Source: Taklimakanibacter lacteus
Lineage (GTDB): Bacteria; Pseudomonadota; Alphaproteobacteria; Rhizobiales; Aestuariivirgaceae
Reading direction: 5' to 3'
DNA length: 64,000 nucleotides
Assembly: GCA_003576695.1 (NCBI GenBank)
Contig: QOZQ01000013.1
Coordinates: 62,001 to 126,000 of the forward strand
Shown: positions 53,746-62,461 of the stretch, piece by piece
Layout: every line of letters starts with the position of its first letter
Position numbering within the stretch: position 1 is the stretch's first letter
Position numbers and translations under genes: made by a program
The notes under the pieces: model-generated
What the model saw: the letters and a program-made list of their open reading frames with translations, nothing else
Database searches by the model: none
Told to the model about the DNA's origin: nothing

Positions 53746-55584
53746 ATGGCTCGGACCATGGAGCAGATCGGCCTTATCAATCTTGGACTTTTGTTTCTGG
53801 CCGTTCTTATCCTGGTCGGCATCGCCTCGAGCCTCATCGCCACGCGGTTTGGCGCGCCGTTGCTGCTGGTTTTTCTCATCATCGGCATGCTGGCGGGAGA
53901 GGACGGACCGGGCGGCATCGTCTTCAATGACTACCGCCTGACCTATCTGATCGGCACCGTCGCTCTGGCGGTCATCCTGTTCGACGGAGGCTTGCGGACA
54001 AGACTTGCCGTCTTCCGTGGCAGTCTCCTGCCGGCAAGCCTCCTCGCCACGGTGGGTGTCGTCATCACCGCGGCGCTCACCGGCGCCGTTGCCTGCCTGG
54101 TGCTCGGCCTCTCCTGGCTCCAGGGCCTGCTGCTCGGTGCGGTGGTAAGTTCGACCGATGCCGCGGCCGTCTTCTTCCTGATGCGTGCCGGCGGCCTGCA
54201 ATTGCGCCGCCGCGTGGCGGCGGCACTCGAGATCGAATCGGGCACCAACGACCCGTTCGCGGTCTTCCTCACCATCGTCCTGGTCGAGCTCATCATGCTG
54301 GGCGCCCAAGGCTCGAGCCTCGATGTCGTGATCCTGCTGCTGCGCCAGGTGGTCATCGGCACGGTCGCGGGGCTCGTCGGCGGATATCTCCTGGTCCAGG
54401 GCCTGAACCGCATGGCCCTCCCCTCCGGGCTCCACCCCCTCTTTGCCATCACCGCGGCGCTCGCCATCTATGCGGCGGCGGCCGCGGTCGAAGGGTCGGG
54501 CTTCCTCGCCGTCTATCTGGCGGGCCTTGTGCTCGGCAACCGGCCGGCCCGCGCCTTCCCCTCGATCCTGAGCTTCCACGATGCCGCGACCTGGCTGTGC
54601 CAGATCCTGATGTTCCTGGTGCTGGGCCTGCTCGTCACGCCCTCGAAGCTCTTAGGCTATCTCCTGCCCGCCTTCGTCATCGCGGTATTCCTCATCGTCA
54701 TCGCCCGCCCGGTGGCGGTCTGGCTGTGCCTGCTGCCGTTCAGGTTCACCGCGCGCGAAAAGGCCTTCATCTCCTGGGTGGGCCTGCGTGGTGCCGTGTC
54801 GATCTTCCTCGCAGCCATCCCCACACTTTCCGGCGTCGCCAATGCCGAAGTCTATTTCAACGTCGCCTTCGTCGCCGTCTTCATCTCGCTCCTGGTCCAG
54901 GGCTGGACGCTCACCGCAGTGGCGCGCGGGCTCGATGTGGCGCTGACCGAGACGGCCGCCGAGACCCAGCGCGTCGAGATCGATCTCCCGGGCCAGACCA
55001 ATCTCGAAATGGTCGGCTTTCCGATCATCGAAGACAGCCCGATCCTTACCCGCCCCGACCTGCCCTCGTGGATCCAGCCGGTCATGGTGGCGCGCCAGGA
55101 GAAGGTTCTGACCTGGGCCGACGCCAAGGCCCTGAACCCGGGCGATTATGCCTATTTCCTTGTGCCAACCGAACGGGCCCAGCGACTCGACCGCCTTTTC
55201 GCCGCCTCCGACGCCATCCATTCGCACCATCCGGTCGCCGCCTTCAATTTCACCGGCGACATCTCGCTCGATGAGCTTGCCGCGGCCTATGGTCTCTCAG
55301 TACCTGACGATCTGCGCGGCCTCACCATCACCGAGGCCTTCCGCCTGCGCTGCGAGGACCGCATCGGCATGGGCGACCGCATCCAGCTCGGTCCCGCCTC
55401 GCTGACCGTCCATGAGCTCGAGGACGAGGACGTGAAACAGGCGTCGCTTGAGATCGATGAGGTCGAATTGCCGGTGGCCTCGACCTCCGCCCTCGCCGAG
55501 TTCAGCCTCTATGGCAGGCTGCAGCGGTTCGTGGCGCAGCTGGCGGAGCGGTTCAACCCGACTAAGCCGTCGGCCGGCGCGTGA
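53746..55584 (+). CDS. Cation (K+ or Na+)/proton antiporter of the CPA1 NhaP2/CvrA type
   Basis: Membrane protein of 612 residues: about twelve helices over residues 1-390 with the CPA1 ion-site region GTNDPFAVFL and SSTDAAAVFFL, and a soluble C-terminal part with TrkA-C/CorC-like folds (VARQEKVLTWADAKALNPGDYAYFLV). This is the size and layout of NhaP2 (CvrA) potassium/proton antiporters. Start ATG 53746 or ATG 53758; neither has a strong ribosome site. Its 3' end overlaps the convergent LysE-type gene by 23 bases. Confidence 0.88.
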   Translation: MARTMEQIGLINLGLLFLAVLILVGIASSLIATRFGAPLLLVFLIIGMLAGEDGPGGIVFNDYRLTYLIGTVALAVILFDGGLRTRLAVFRGSLLPASLLATVGVVITAALTGAVACLVLGLSWLQGLLLGAVVSSTDAAAVFFLMRAGGLQLRRRVAAALEIESGTNDPFAVFLTIVLVELIMLGAQGSSLDVVILLLRQVVIGTVAGLVGGYLLVQGLNRMALPSGLHPLFAITAALAIYAAAAAVEGSGFLAVYLAGLVLGNRPARAFPSILSFHDAATWLCQILMFLVLGLLVTPSKLLGYLLPAFVIAVFLIVIARPVAVWLCLLPFRFTAREKAFISWVGLRGAVSIFLAAIPTLSGVANAEVYFNVAFVAVFISLLVQGWTLTAVARGLDVALTETAAETQRVEIDLPGQTNLEMVGFPIIEDSPILTRPDLPSWIQPVMVARQEKVLTWADAKALNPGDYAYFLVPTERAQRLDRLFAASDAIHSHHPVAAFNFTGDISLDELAAAYGLSVPDDLRGLTITEAFRLRCEDRIGMGDRIQLGPASLTVHELEDEDVKQASLEIDEVELPVASTSALAEFSLYGRLQRFVAQLAERFNPTKPSAGA

Positions 55585-56188
55585 ACATCAGTGCCAGGCC
55601 GAAGCCGATCATCATCGCACCACTCGTCCGGTTGAACCATTTGAGCACATTGCCCTTGCGCAGGTAGCGGCCGAGCCTGGCGCCGATGAAGGAATAGACC
55701 ACGATCGCGAAGGCCTCGAATACCAGGAAGGTGAGGCCCAGGATCGTGAAGCTCAGCGCATAGGCCTGAGGATCGACAAATTGCGGGAAGAAGGCGGTGA
55801 AGACCAGAATGGCCTTGGGGTTTCCCGCCGCCACCCACAATTCCTGCAGCGTGAGCTTGCGCAAGGATAAAGCGGGCTTGCCCGGTTCGCTGTCGAGGAG
55901 AGGGGCCTTGGCACGGATCAGGTTGATCCCGATCCAGACGAGATAGGCTGCTCCTGCCCATTTGACCGCGGTGAAGACGGTTTCGGATGTCGCGAGCACG
56001 GCGCCAAGGCCGACGCCGGCAATGGCGATCATGATGGCGAAGGAGACGATCCGGCCCGCCGCCGCAAGGATGGCGGGTGTGATGCCGCTGCGCGCCGCAT
56101 TGGTGAGCGACAAGAGATTGTTCGGCCCGAATGCCATGTTGATGGCGAAGCAGGCCGGAGCGAAGAGAAGGAAGGTTTCGAAGGGCAT
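55562..56188 (-). CDS. LysE/RhtB family exporter
   Basis: Membrane protein of 208 residues with six helices. MAFGPNNLLSLTNAARSGI and AGNPKAILVFTAFFPQFVD match the family signatures. It follows the M20 amidohydrolase by 9 bases and is the last gene of the minus-strand amino acid ABC operon. It may export an amino acid released by the hydrolase or prevent overload. Confidence 0.88.
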   Translation of the reverse strand: MPFETFLLFAPACFAINMAFGPNNLLSLTNAARSGITPAILAAAGRIVSFAIMIAIAGVGLGAVLATSETVFTAVKWAGAAYLVWIGINLIRAKAPLLDSEPGKPALSLRKLTLQELWVAAGNPKAILVFTAFFPQFVDPQAYALSFTILGLTFLVFEAFAIVVYSFIGARLGRYLRKGNVLKWFNRTSGAMMIGFGLALMFTRRPTA

Positions 56189-56197
56189 GGGATCACC

Positions 56198-57376
56198 TCA
56201 GACTTTCGGCAGGAAGCGCTCCACCATCCGGCCCCACAGCGATGCGCCGATCACCAGGAGCTCGTCGTTGAAATCGTATCCGGGCGTGTGCAGCATCCGG
56301 CGGGGCTCTGCGGCGCCATTGCCGAGCATGAAATAGCATCCGGGCACGGCCTCCAGCATATAGGCGAAATCCTCCGAGATCATGGTCGGCGCCGGCAGGT
56401 CGATGATCGGATGCGGTCCTTTGAGCTCTGCGGCCACGGCACGCGCGAAGGCCGCTTCCTCCGCCGTGTTCACCGTCGCTGGATAACCAAGCTCGTAATC
56501 GACTGTGGCGGCGCAGCCATGCGCCTCGGCCACGCCCCTGATGATCGCCGGCACGCGCTCGGCAAGCTGCTGGCGCACCCTGGATGAGCAGCTGCGCACG
56601 CTGATCTCGAGCGCGGCACTCTCGGGTATGACATTGCAGGCCGTGCCGGCATTGAAGGCGCCGACCGTCACGACCGCGGCCTCCACCGGATCTATGTTGC
56701 GGGCGACGATCGTCTGCAGCGCCGTCACCACGGCAGCACCCGCCACCACCGGATCGACCGTCTCATGCGGGACCGCGCCATGGCCGCCGGGACCCGAGAT
56801 GACCGCCTTCGCCATGTCGACGGCCGCCATGATGGTACCGGACCTTCCCGCAAACTGTCCGGCCGGCATTCCCGGCCAGTTATGGAAGGCGAAGACCGCA
56901 TCGCAGGGAAAGCGCCTGAACAACCCCTCCGCGATCATGCGCTGGGCGCCGCCGATATTCTCTTCCGCCGGCTGGAAGATCAGATGCACCGTGCCGTCGA
57001 AATTCCGGCTTTCAGCCAGATAGCGCGCCGCACCAAGGAGCGTCGTCGTATGGCCGTCATGGCCGCAGGCATGCATCTTGCCGGGGGTGAGGCTCTGATA
57101 GGAAAGGCCTGTCGCTTCGCTGATCGGCAGCGCATCCATGTCGGCGCGCAGCCCGATCGCCTTGCGCCCCATTCCCTGCTGCAGCGTGCCGACGACGCCG
57201 GTGCCCGCGACATTGCGCTTGACCTGATAGCCGAGACGGGCAAGCTCACGCGCCACGATCTCCGAGGTGCGCGTCTCCTCGAAGGCAAGCTCGGGGTTGC
57301 GATGCAGGTCATGGCGGATAGCCCGCAGTTCCGGATCGTAGGAGGCCACCCGGTCATTGGCGGAAAGCTTGGTCAA
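56198..57376 (-). CDS. M20D family amidohydrolase (hippurate hydrolase-like)
   Basis: Metal-dependent amidohydrolase of 392 residues. ADMDALPI, ACGHDGHTTTLLG, AEENIGGAQRMI and FHNWPGMPAGQFA are the metal-site and catalytic motifs of the M20D group, which cleaves N-acyl amino acids, such as hippurate or N-acetyl derivatives, or amino acid conjugates. It lies 137 bases after the duplicated permeases and probably acts on the imported compound. Confidence 0.9.
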   Translation of the reverse strand: MTKLSANDRVASYDPELRAIRHDLHRNPELAFEETRTSEIVARELARLGYQVKRNVAGTGVVGTLQQGMGRKAIGLRADMDALPISEATGLSYQSLTPGKMHACGHDGHTTTLLGAARYLAESRNFDGTVHLIFQPAEENIGGAQRMIAEGLFRRFPCDAVFAFHNWPGMPAGQFAGRSGTIMAAVDMAKAVISGPGGHGAVPHETVDPVVAGAAVVTALQTIVARNIDPVEAAVVTVGAFNAGTACNVIPESAALEISVRSCSSRVRQQLAERVPAIIRGVAEAHGCAATVDYELGYPATVNTAEEAAFARAVAAELKGPHPIIDLPAPTMISEDFAYMLEAVPGCYFMLGNGAAEPRRMLHTPGYDFNDELLVIGASLWGRMVERFLPKV

Positions 57377-57513
57377 GACGAAATCCTGTGCAGCAAAGAA
57401 AGCGCACTCCTAAAGCATTGTGGCGGCGTGCGGAATGGGGCCCGACTTCCTCTGATTCTTGAGATCATGCGGTGTAGGCATAATATTGATTTGATTACGT
57501 AATGTATTAATTT

Positions 57514-58200
57514 CTAACGCTGCGGCACTTGCCGCTCGACGTAATTGAAAATCCGCGTGATGATGAAAGTCAGCGCGAAATAGATCACTGCCACCATGAT
57601 CATGGGTGGGAAGAAGTCGTAGGTGGTGCGGAAAATCTGGCCGGCGGCACCATAGAGCTCGACCACGGTCACCAGGGCCGCAATCGGCGTCTCCTTGAGC
57701 TGCTGGATGGTCTCGCCACCGAGCGTCGGCAAAACGATGCGGAAGGCGCGTGGGAACCAGATGCGGCGCAGCACGGTAAAGGGCGACATGCCGAAGGCTC
57801 GCGCCGCCTCGAGCTCGCCCTTGGGCACGCTGGCAAAGGCGCCTTTCATCACCGCCCCCTCATAGCCGGCAAAGCTCAGCGTGAAAGCGAGCGTGGCATA
57901 GAAGAAGCCTTCCCGAAGCACCGGCCACATGAAGCTGTGGCGTATCCATGGAATCTGCGGAAACAGCGAGCCCAAGCCGTAATAGAGAATATAGAGTTGG
58001 ATGAGCAAGGGCGTGCCGCGGATGACCATGCAGAAGGAGGCGGCAAGCCAGGCGAGCGGCTTGGGTCCGGTGACCTGCACCAGCCCGATGGGAATGGCGA
58101 GGATCATGCCGAAAAACACCGAGAGCACGAGCAACAGGATCGTGTATTTGAGGCCGATGAGGATGAGCGGCAGAAACTGTATGAGGATCGTGAAATCCAT
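57514..58200 (-). CDS. Polar amino acid ABC transporter permease, HisM-like, second copy
   Basis: Inner-membrane permease of 228 residues of the HisM/QM group, with the EAA-type loop GELEAARAFGMSPFTVLRRI. By my count it differs from the protein at 59029-59715 at about 22 of 228 positions. ATG 58200 gives the same N-terminus as the other copy (MDFT); the open frame extends upstream into the neighbouring gene. Nine bases separate it from its partner permease. Confidence 0.9.
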   Translation of the reverse strand: MDFTILIQFLPLILIGLKYTILLLVLSVFFGMILAIPIGLVQVTGPKPLAWLAASFCMVIRGTPLLIQLYILYYGLGSLFPQIPWIRHSFMWPVLREGFFYATLAFTLSFAGYEGAVMKGAFASVPKGELEAARAFGMSPFTVLRRIWFPRAFRIVLPTLGGETIQQLKETPIAALVTVVELYGAAGQIFRTTYDFFPPMIMVAVIYFALTFIITRIFNYVERQVPQR

Positions 58201-58208
58201 GGGCCGCC

Positions 58209-58919
58209 TCACCCCACCTTCGGCTGGCCGCGCCGCACATAGCGGTCGAGCATGCCGAAGCCTTGCAGTGAAATGAGTGAAATCACGAGATAGAGCACTG
58301 CGGCAGTCGTGTAGAAGGTGAAATACCATTTGGTGCCACCGGCCGCCTGCTGGGTGATCTTGGTCAATTCGACATAGCCGACCACTGAGATGAGAGCCGA
58401 TCCCTTGGTTGCAGTGAGCCAGAGATTGGACAGGCCCGGAATGGCATATGGCAGCATCGCCGGCAGCGTGATGCGCCGGAACATCAGGAAGGGCGACATG
58501 CCATAAGCCCTCGCCGCCTCGATCTGGCCGACAGGGATGGCCTTGATCGCGCCGCGCAAGACCTCAGTCGAATAGGCGCCTTGCACGACACCCAGCACCG
58601 CCACCGCCGCAACGAAACCGTTGATCCGCACCGGACCTAAACCGAATGCAGCAAGCAGGCTGTTGAAGCCCTGGGTGCCCGTATAAAACAGGATTACGAT
58701 GAGAAGCAGCTCGGGGACCGAGCGCACGATCGTCGTGTAGCCTTCCAGCAAGCGCTTGGTGAGCTTACCGCCACTGAGCTTGCCGCGGGCGCCGAGCAGG
58801 CCGATCAGGAGACCAAGCGCGTAGGCGCAAAAGGAAATCTGCAGGGTAGTGATTACGCCACGAAAGATCGGACTACCCCAGCCGGGTGGGTTCCACGCCA
58901 ACAGGTCCGTCCAGCCCAT
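58209..58919 (-). CDS. Polar amino acid ABC transporter permease, HisQ-like, second copy
   Basis: Inner-membrane permease of 236 residues (LLIGLLGARGKLSGGKLTKRLL; the EAA-type loop GQIEAARAYGMSPFLMFRRI; SNLWLTATKGSALISVVGYVELT). About 36 of 236 positions differ from the protein at 59725-60435. With its partner at 57514 it repeats the upstream pair, and it follows that pair after a 109-base AT-rich spacer. Confidence 0.9.
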   Translation of the reverse strand: MGWTDLLAWNPPGWGSPIFRGVITTLQISFCAYALGLLIGLLGARGKLSGGKLTKRLLEGYTTIVRSVPELLLIVILFYTGTQGFNSLLAAFGLGPVRINGFVAAVAVLGVVQGAYSTEVLRGAIKAIPVGQIEAARAYGMSPFLMFRRITLPAMLPYAIPGLSNLWLTATKGSALISVVGYVELTKITQQAAGGTKWYFTFYTTAAVLYLVISLISLQGFGMLDRYVRRGQPKVG

Positions 58920-59028
58920 TCAGCACCTCGTCGGAGCAGCGTTAAGTGCATCCACTAACGCTTCAGCTGATACCCCAGGTCATGAAGGGCGATTAAAGAA
59001 CTGTAATAATTAAAAAATACCGAATTTC

Positions 59029-59715
59029 TTAGCGTTGCGGCACCTGCCGTTCGACAAAGTTGAACAGCCGCGTGATCAGGAAAGTGAGCGCGAAATAGAT
59101 CACGGCCACCATCAGCATCGGCGGGAAGAAATCCAGGGTGCTGCGGAAGATCTGGCCGGCGGCGCCATAGAGCTCCACGACCGTCACCAGGGCGGCGATC
59201 GGCGTCGCCTTGAGCTGCAAGATGGTTTCGCCGCCCAGGGTCGGCAGGACAATGCGGAAGGCCCGCGGAAGCCAGATGCGGCGCAGGACCGTGAACGGCG
59301 ACATGCCGAAAGCGCGCGCCGCCTCGAGCTCACCCTTGGGCACGCTGGCAAAGGCGCCCTTCATGACAGCACCTTCATAGCCCGCAAAGCTCAGCGTGAA
59401 GGCAAGGGCGGCATAGAAGAATCCCTCCCTCAGCACCGGCCACATGAAGCTGTGGCGGATCCAGGGAATTTGCGGGAAAAGCGAGCCTAGGCCGTAATAG
59501 AGGATGTAGAGCTGGATGAGCAAAGGTGTGCCGCGAATGACAGTACAGAATGCGCCGGCGAGCCAGGCGAGCGGCTTGGGCCCGGTGACCTGCACCAGCC
59601 CGATGGGGATGGCGAGGATGAAGCCGAAGATGCAGGACAGGATCAGCAGGACGATCGTGTACCAGAGCCCCTTGAGGATCAGCGGCAGGAAGTCGATGAG
59701 TACGGTGAAATCCAT
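59029..59715 (-). CDS. Polar amino acid ABC transporter permease, HisM-like, first copy
   Basis: Inner-membrane permease of 228 residues (ILAIPIGLVQVTGPKPLAWL; loop GELEAARAFGMSPFTVLRRI). Pairs with the HisQ-like gene 9 bases upstream and should form a heterodimer channel with the ATPase at 61401-62186. Nearer to the binding-protein gene than its duplicate, so probably the original member of the operon. Confidence 0.9.
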   Translation of the reverse strand: MDFTVLIDFLPLILKGLWYTIVLLILSCIFGFILAIPIGLVQVTGPKPLAWLAGAFCTVIRGTPLLIQLYILYYGLGSLFPQIPWIRHSFMWPVLREGFFYAALAFTLSFAGYEGAVMKGAFASVPKGELEAARAFGMSPFTVLRRIWLPRAFRIVLPTLGGETILQLKATPIAALVTVVELYGAAGQIFRSTLDFFPPMLMVAVIYFALTFLITRLFNFVERQVPQR

Positions 59716-59724
59716 GTCCGATCC

Positions 59725-60435
59725 TCACCTCACCTTGGGCTGGCCGCGGCGGACATAGCGGTCGAGCATGCCGAAGCCCTGCAGTGAAACGAGCGATATC
59801 GCGAGATAGATCGCCGCGGCGGCGGTGTAGAAGGTAAAATACCATTTGGTGAAGCCGGCGCCCTGCTGGGTGATCTTGGTCAGCTCGAGATATCCGACCA
59901 CGGAGATGAGCGCCGAATCCTTGGTGGCATTCAGCCAGAGATTGGAAAGGCCGGGAATGGCATAGGGCAGCATCGCGGGCAAAGTGATGCGCCGGAGCAG
60001 CAGTAAGGGAGACATGCCATAGGCCTTCGCGGCCTCGATCTGCCCAACCGGGATGGCATTGATCGCCCCTCTCAGGACTTCGGTCGAATAGGCGCCTTGC
60101 ACGACGCCGAGCACCGCGACCGCGGCGATGAAGCCATTGATGCGCACCGGACCATAGCCAAAGGATTCCATCAGACTGTTGAGGCCCTGGGTGCCCGTAT
60201 AATAGAGGATGACGATGAGAAGCAGCTCAGGCACGGAGCGAACGATCGTCGTGTACCAGTCGAGCAGGCGGCGTGTGAGCTTGCCTCCGCTCAGCTTGCC
60301 GCGGGCCCCCAGGAGGCCGATCAGAAGACCCAGCAAATAGGCAAGAAAGGAAATCTGCAGGGTGCTGATGGCGCCGAAAAAGAGATTTTTTCCCCAACCG
60401 GGTGGATTCCACGCCAAGAGATCCAGCCAATTCAT
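59725..60435 (-). CDS. Polar amino acid ABC transporter permease, HisQ-like, first copy
   Basis: Inner-membrane permease of 236 residues (YLLGLLIGLLGARGKLSGGK; EAA-type loop GQIEAAKAYGMSPLLLLRRI). It follows the binding-protein gene by 62 bases and precedes its HisM-like partner by 9. Histidine, arginine, lysine/ornithine or opine import are the usual substrates of the group. Confidence 0.9.
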   Translation of the reverse strand: MNWLDLLAWNPPGWGKNLFFGAISTLQISFLAYLLGLLIGLLGARGKLSGGKLTRRLLDWYTTIVRSVPELLLIVILYYTGTQGLNSLMESFGYGPVRINGFIAAVAVLGVVQGAYSTEVLRGAINAIPVGQIEAAKAYGMSPLLLLRRITLPAMLPYAIPGLSNLWLNATKDSALISVVGYLELTKITQQGAGFTKWYFTFYTAAAAIYLAISLVSLQGFGMLDRYVRRGQPKVR

Positions 60436-60497
60436 CTAACACCTCGCCGGGGATGCTGTGGCTGCCTCCGGGACGCTCCGGAAGCAGCCACGAGCCA

Positions 60498-61286
60498 CTA
60501 TTGCGGCAGTATCATCTTGCCGACGAGTTCGGGATACTTCTCGGTGATCTTGTTGATTTCACCGGACTTGGCCAAGGCATCGATGGCCGCGTCGAGCTTC
60601 GCCTTGAGCTCCGTGTCCTCCTTGCGGATGCCGCCGCCCACGCCTTCGCCGAGAATCTCGGCGTCTTCAGGAACCGCGCCCTTCAATTCACAGCAGGCTG
60701 CGCCCTGGTCGGTCTTCAGATAGGTGTCGAGCGCACTGCCATCGGCCTGTACATAGTCAAGTCGTCCGGCGGCAAGATCGTTATTGGCCTCATCCTGCGT
60801 CTGGTAGGTCTTGATCGTCGAGCCGGCGCCGAAATATTTCTCGACATATTTCTGGTGAATTGTGGTGACCTGCACACCGATCGTCTTGCCCTTGAGATGC
60901 TCCGGGCTGATGTCCGTGTCGCCATCCTTCTGGCCGATGATGACGGTGGGCGTATTGTAGTACATCTTGGTAAATTCGATCGACTTCTTGCGATCGGCGG
61001 TGATCGACATCGACGACCAGATGACATCGATCTGCTTGGCCGTCAGAGACGGGATGATGCCATCCCAAGCCACTTCGACCAGTTCGCATTTCTCCTTCAT
61101 CTGTGCACAGACGGCATCCATCAGATCGATTTCCCAGCCGACCCATTTGCCGGACGCGTCCTTCGACGTGAAGGGCGCATAAGGTTCGGCGGCCACTCCG
61201 AATTTGAGGTCGGCCTTGGCCTGGGCCGCAAAGCCGCAAAGGGCTACGGCGGCGACGGCCAGCATCAATCGGCGGTTAAAGCTCAT
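60498..61286 (-). CDS. Polar amino acid ABC transporter, periplasmic binding protein
   Basis: Family 3 solute-binding protein of 262 residues. Signal peptide (LMLAVAAVALCGFAAQA), mature start LKFGVAAEPYAPFTSKDASG, then KQIDVIWSSMSITADRKKSIEFTKMYY and the ligand-arm pattern of HisJ/ArgT/NocT-like proteins. ATG 61286 is chosen over ATG 61313 because AAGGGAGTG precedes it and it gives a standard signal peptide. Lies between ATPase and permease genes. Confidence 0.92.
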   Translation of the reverse strand: MSFNRRLMLAVAAVALCGFAAQAKADLKFGVAAEPYAPFTSKDASGKWVGWEIDLMDAVCAQMKEKCELVEVAWDGIIPSLTAKQIDVIWSSMSITADRKKSIEFTKMYYNTPTVIIGQKDGDTDISPEHLKGKTIGVQVTTIHQKYVEKYFGAGSTIKTYQTQDEANNDLAAGRLDYVQADGSALDTYLKTDQGAACCELKGAVPEDAEILGEGVGGGIRKEDTELKAKLDAAIDALAKSGEINKITEKYPELVGKMILPQ

Positions 61287-61400
61287 GGTCTCACTCCCTT
61301 GTAGTCGGATCATTCGATCCGGTTGTTGTCAAAAAGCCCCGACTCCACATCTTCGGAACCCATCTCAACTAAAGCACGTCATCTCACGCTGGCAAGCCGG

Positions 61401-62186
61401 TCAGTGGATTCCCGACACGAATTGCCTGCAGCGGTCGCTCTTGGGCGCGCCGAATACCTGGCTCGGCGGCCCCTCCTCCTCGATCAGCCCTTTGTGCAGA
61501 TAGATCACATGGCTCGACACATCACGGGCGAATTTCATCTCATGGGTGACGAGAATCATCGTCCGCCCCTCGAGCGCGAGATCGCGGATGACCTTGAGCA
61601 CCTCGCCGACCAGCTCCGGATCGAGCGCCGAGGTCGGCTCGTCGAACAGCATGACCTTTGGATTCATCGCCAGAGCGCGCGCGATTGCCGCGCGCTGCTG
61701 CTGGCCACCTGAGAGGAAGGCCGGATATTGTGTGCGCTTCTCATAGAGCCCGACCTTCTGCAGCAGGGCTTCGCCGCGCGCGATCGCCTCGGCCTTGGGC
61801 ACCTTCAGCACATGCACCGGCGCTTCGATGACATTTTCGAGCACGTTGAGATGGGGCCAGAGATTGAAGGACTGGAACACCATGCCGAGGCGGGTGCGGA
61901 TGCGCTCGAGCTGATGGCGGTCGGTCGGATGCAGATTGCCGTCATGGCCGGTCTTGAGCGCAATATCCTCGCCCGTGACCTGGATACGGCCCTGGGTTGG
62001 CATTTCAAGGAAGTTGATGCATCTGAGGAAGGTGCTCTTGCCCGAGCCTGAGGCGCCGATCATCGAGACGACATCGCCCTCATGCGCCGTCAGCGAAACC
62101 CCCTTAAGAACCTCCAGGTCGCCGAAACTCTTATGCAGATTTTCGACGACGACCGCAGGCTGTCCACCCGAACTCCCCTTGGCCAC
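61401..62186 (-). CDS. Polar amino acid ABC transporter ATPase, HisP-like
   Basis: ATP-binding subunit of 261 residues: Walker A GASGSGKSTFLR, Q-loop VFQSFNLWPHLNVLENV, signature LSGGQQQRAAIARAL, Walker B VMLFDEPTSALDPE, switch histidine VTHEMKFARDV. First gene of the minus-strand operon (ATPase, binding protein, two permease pairs, M20 hydrolase, LysE exporter). It must serve one or both permease pairs. An inverted repeat sits 25 bases upstream of the start. Confidence 0.93.
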   Translation of the reverse strand: MAKGSSGGQPAVVVENLHKSFGDLEVLKGVSLTAHEGDVVSMIGASGSGKSTFLRCINFLEMPTQGRIQVTGEDIALKTGHDGNLHPTDRHQLERIRTRLGMVFQSFNLWPHLNVLENVIEAPVHVLKVPKAEAIARGEALLQKVGLYEKRTQYPAFLSGGQQQRAAIARALAMNPKVMLFDEPTSALDPELVGEVLKVIRDLALEGRTMILVTHEMKFARDVSSHVIYLHKGLIEEEGPPSQVFGAPKSDRCRQFVSGIH

Positions 62187-62211
62187 GTGGCAGCGCGCTC
62201 CCTTGTTATGT

Positions 62212-62227
62212 TCTTTTGTTCAAAAGA
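62212..62227. promoter_or_regulatory. Inverted repeat TCTTTTG-TT-CAAAAGA upstream of the amino acid ABC operon
   Basis: Perfect 7-base arms around TT, 25 bases before the ATPase start, in the 275-base divergent region shared with the polyamine-type operon. A likely operator or promoter-overlapping site for a repressor not encoded in this window. Confidence 0.5.
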
Positions 62228-62461
62228 CTATCATGCAAACAAAAATTTGGTCAATCCAACATTGCTGGTGGATTTTTCCGTCCGGCCCGAGCATTTTTTC
62301 ACCCCCCGCCCACCGACCATAAGTCGTAGACGCCGATCCTCCGGACCCCACTTCCCTTGCATCGACAGACAAGCTAGCGTTGCGACAGCCACCGCGCACG
62401 ACAGTGAACGGAGCAGCCGGCTGTGCGCGTTAATCATGTCCGGCCTGCAGGGAGGGTTATC

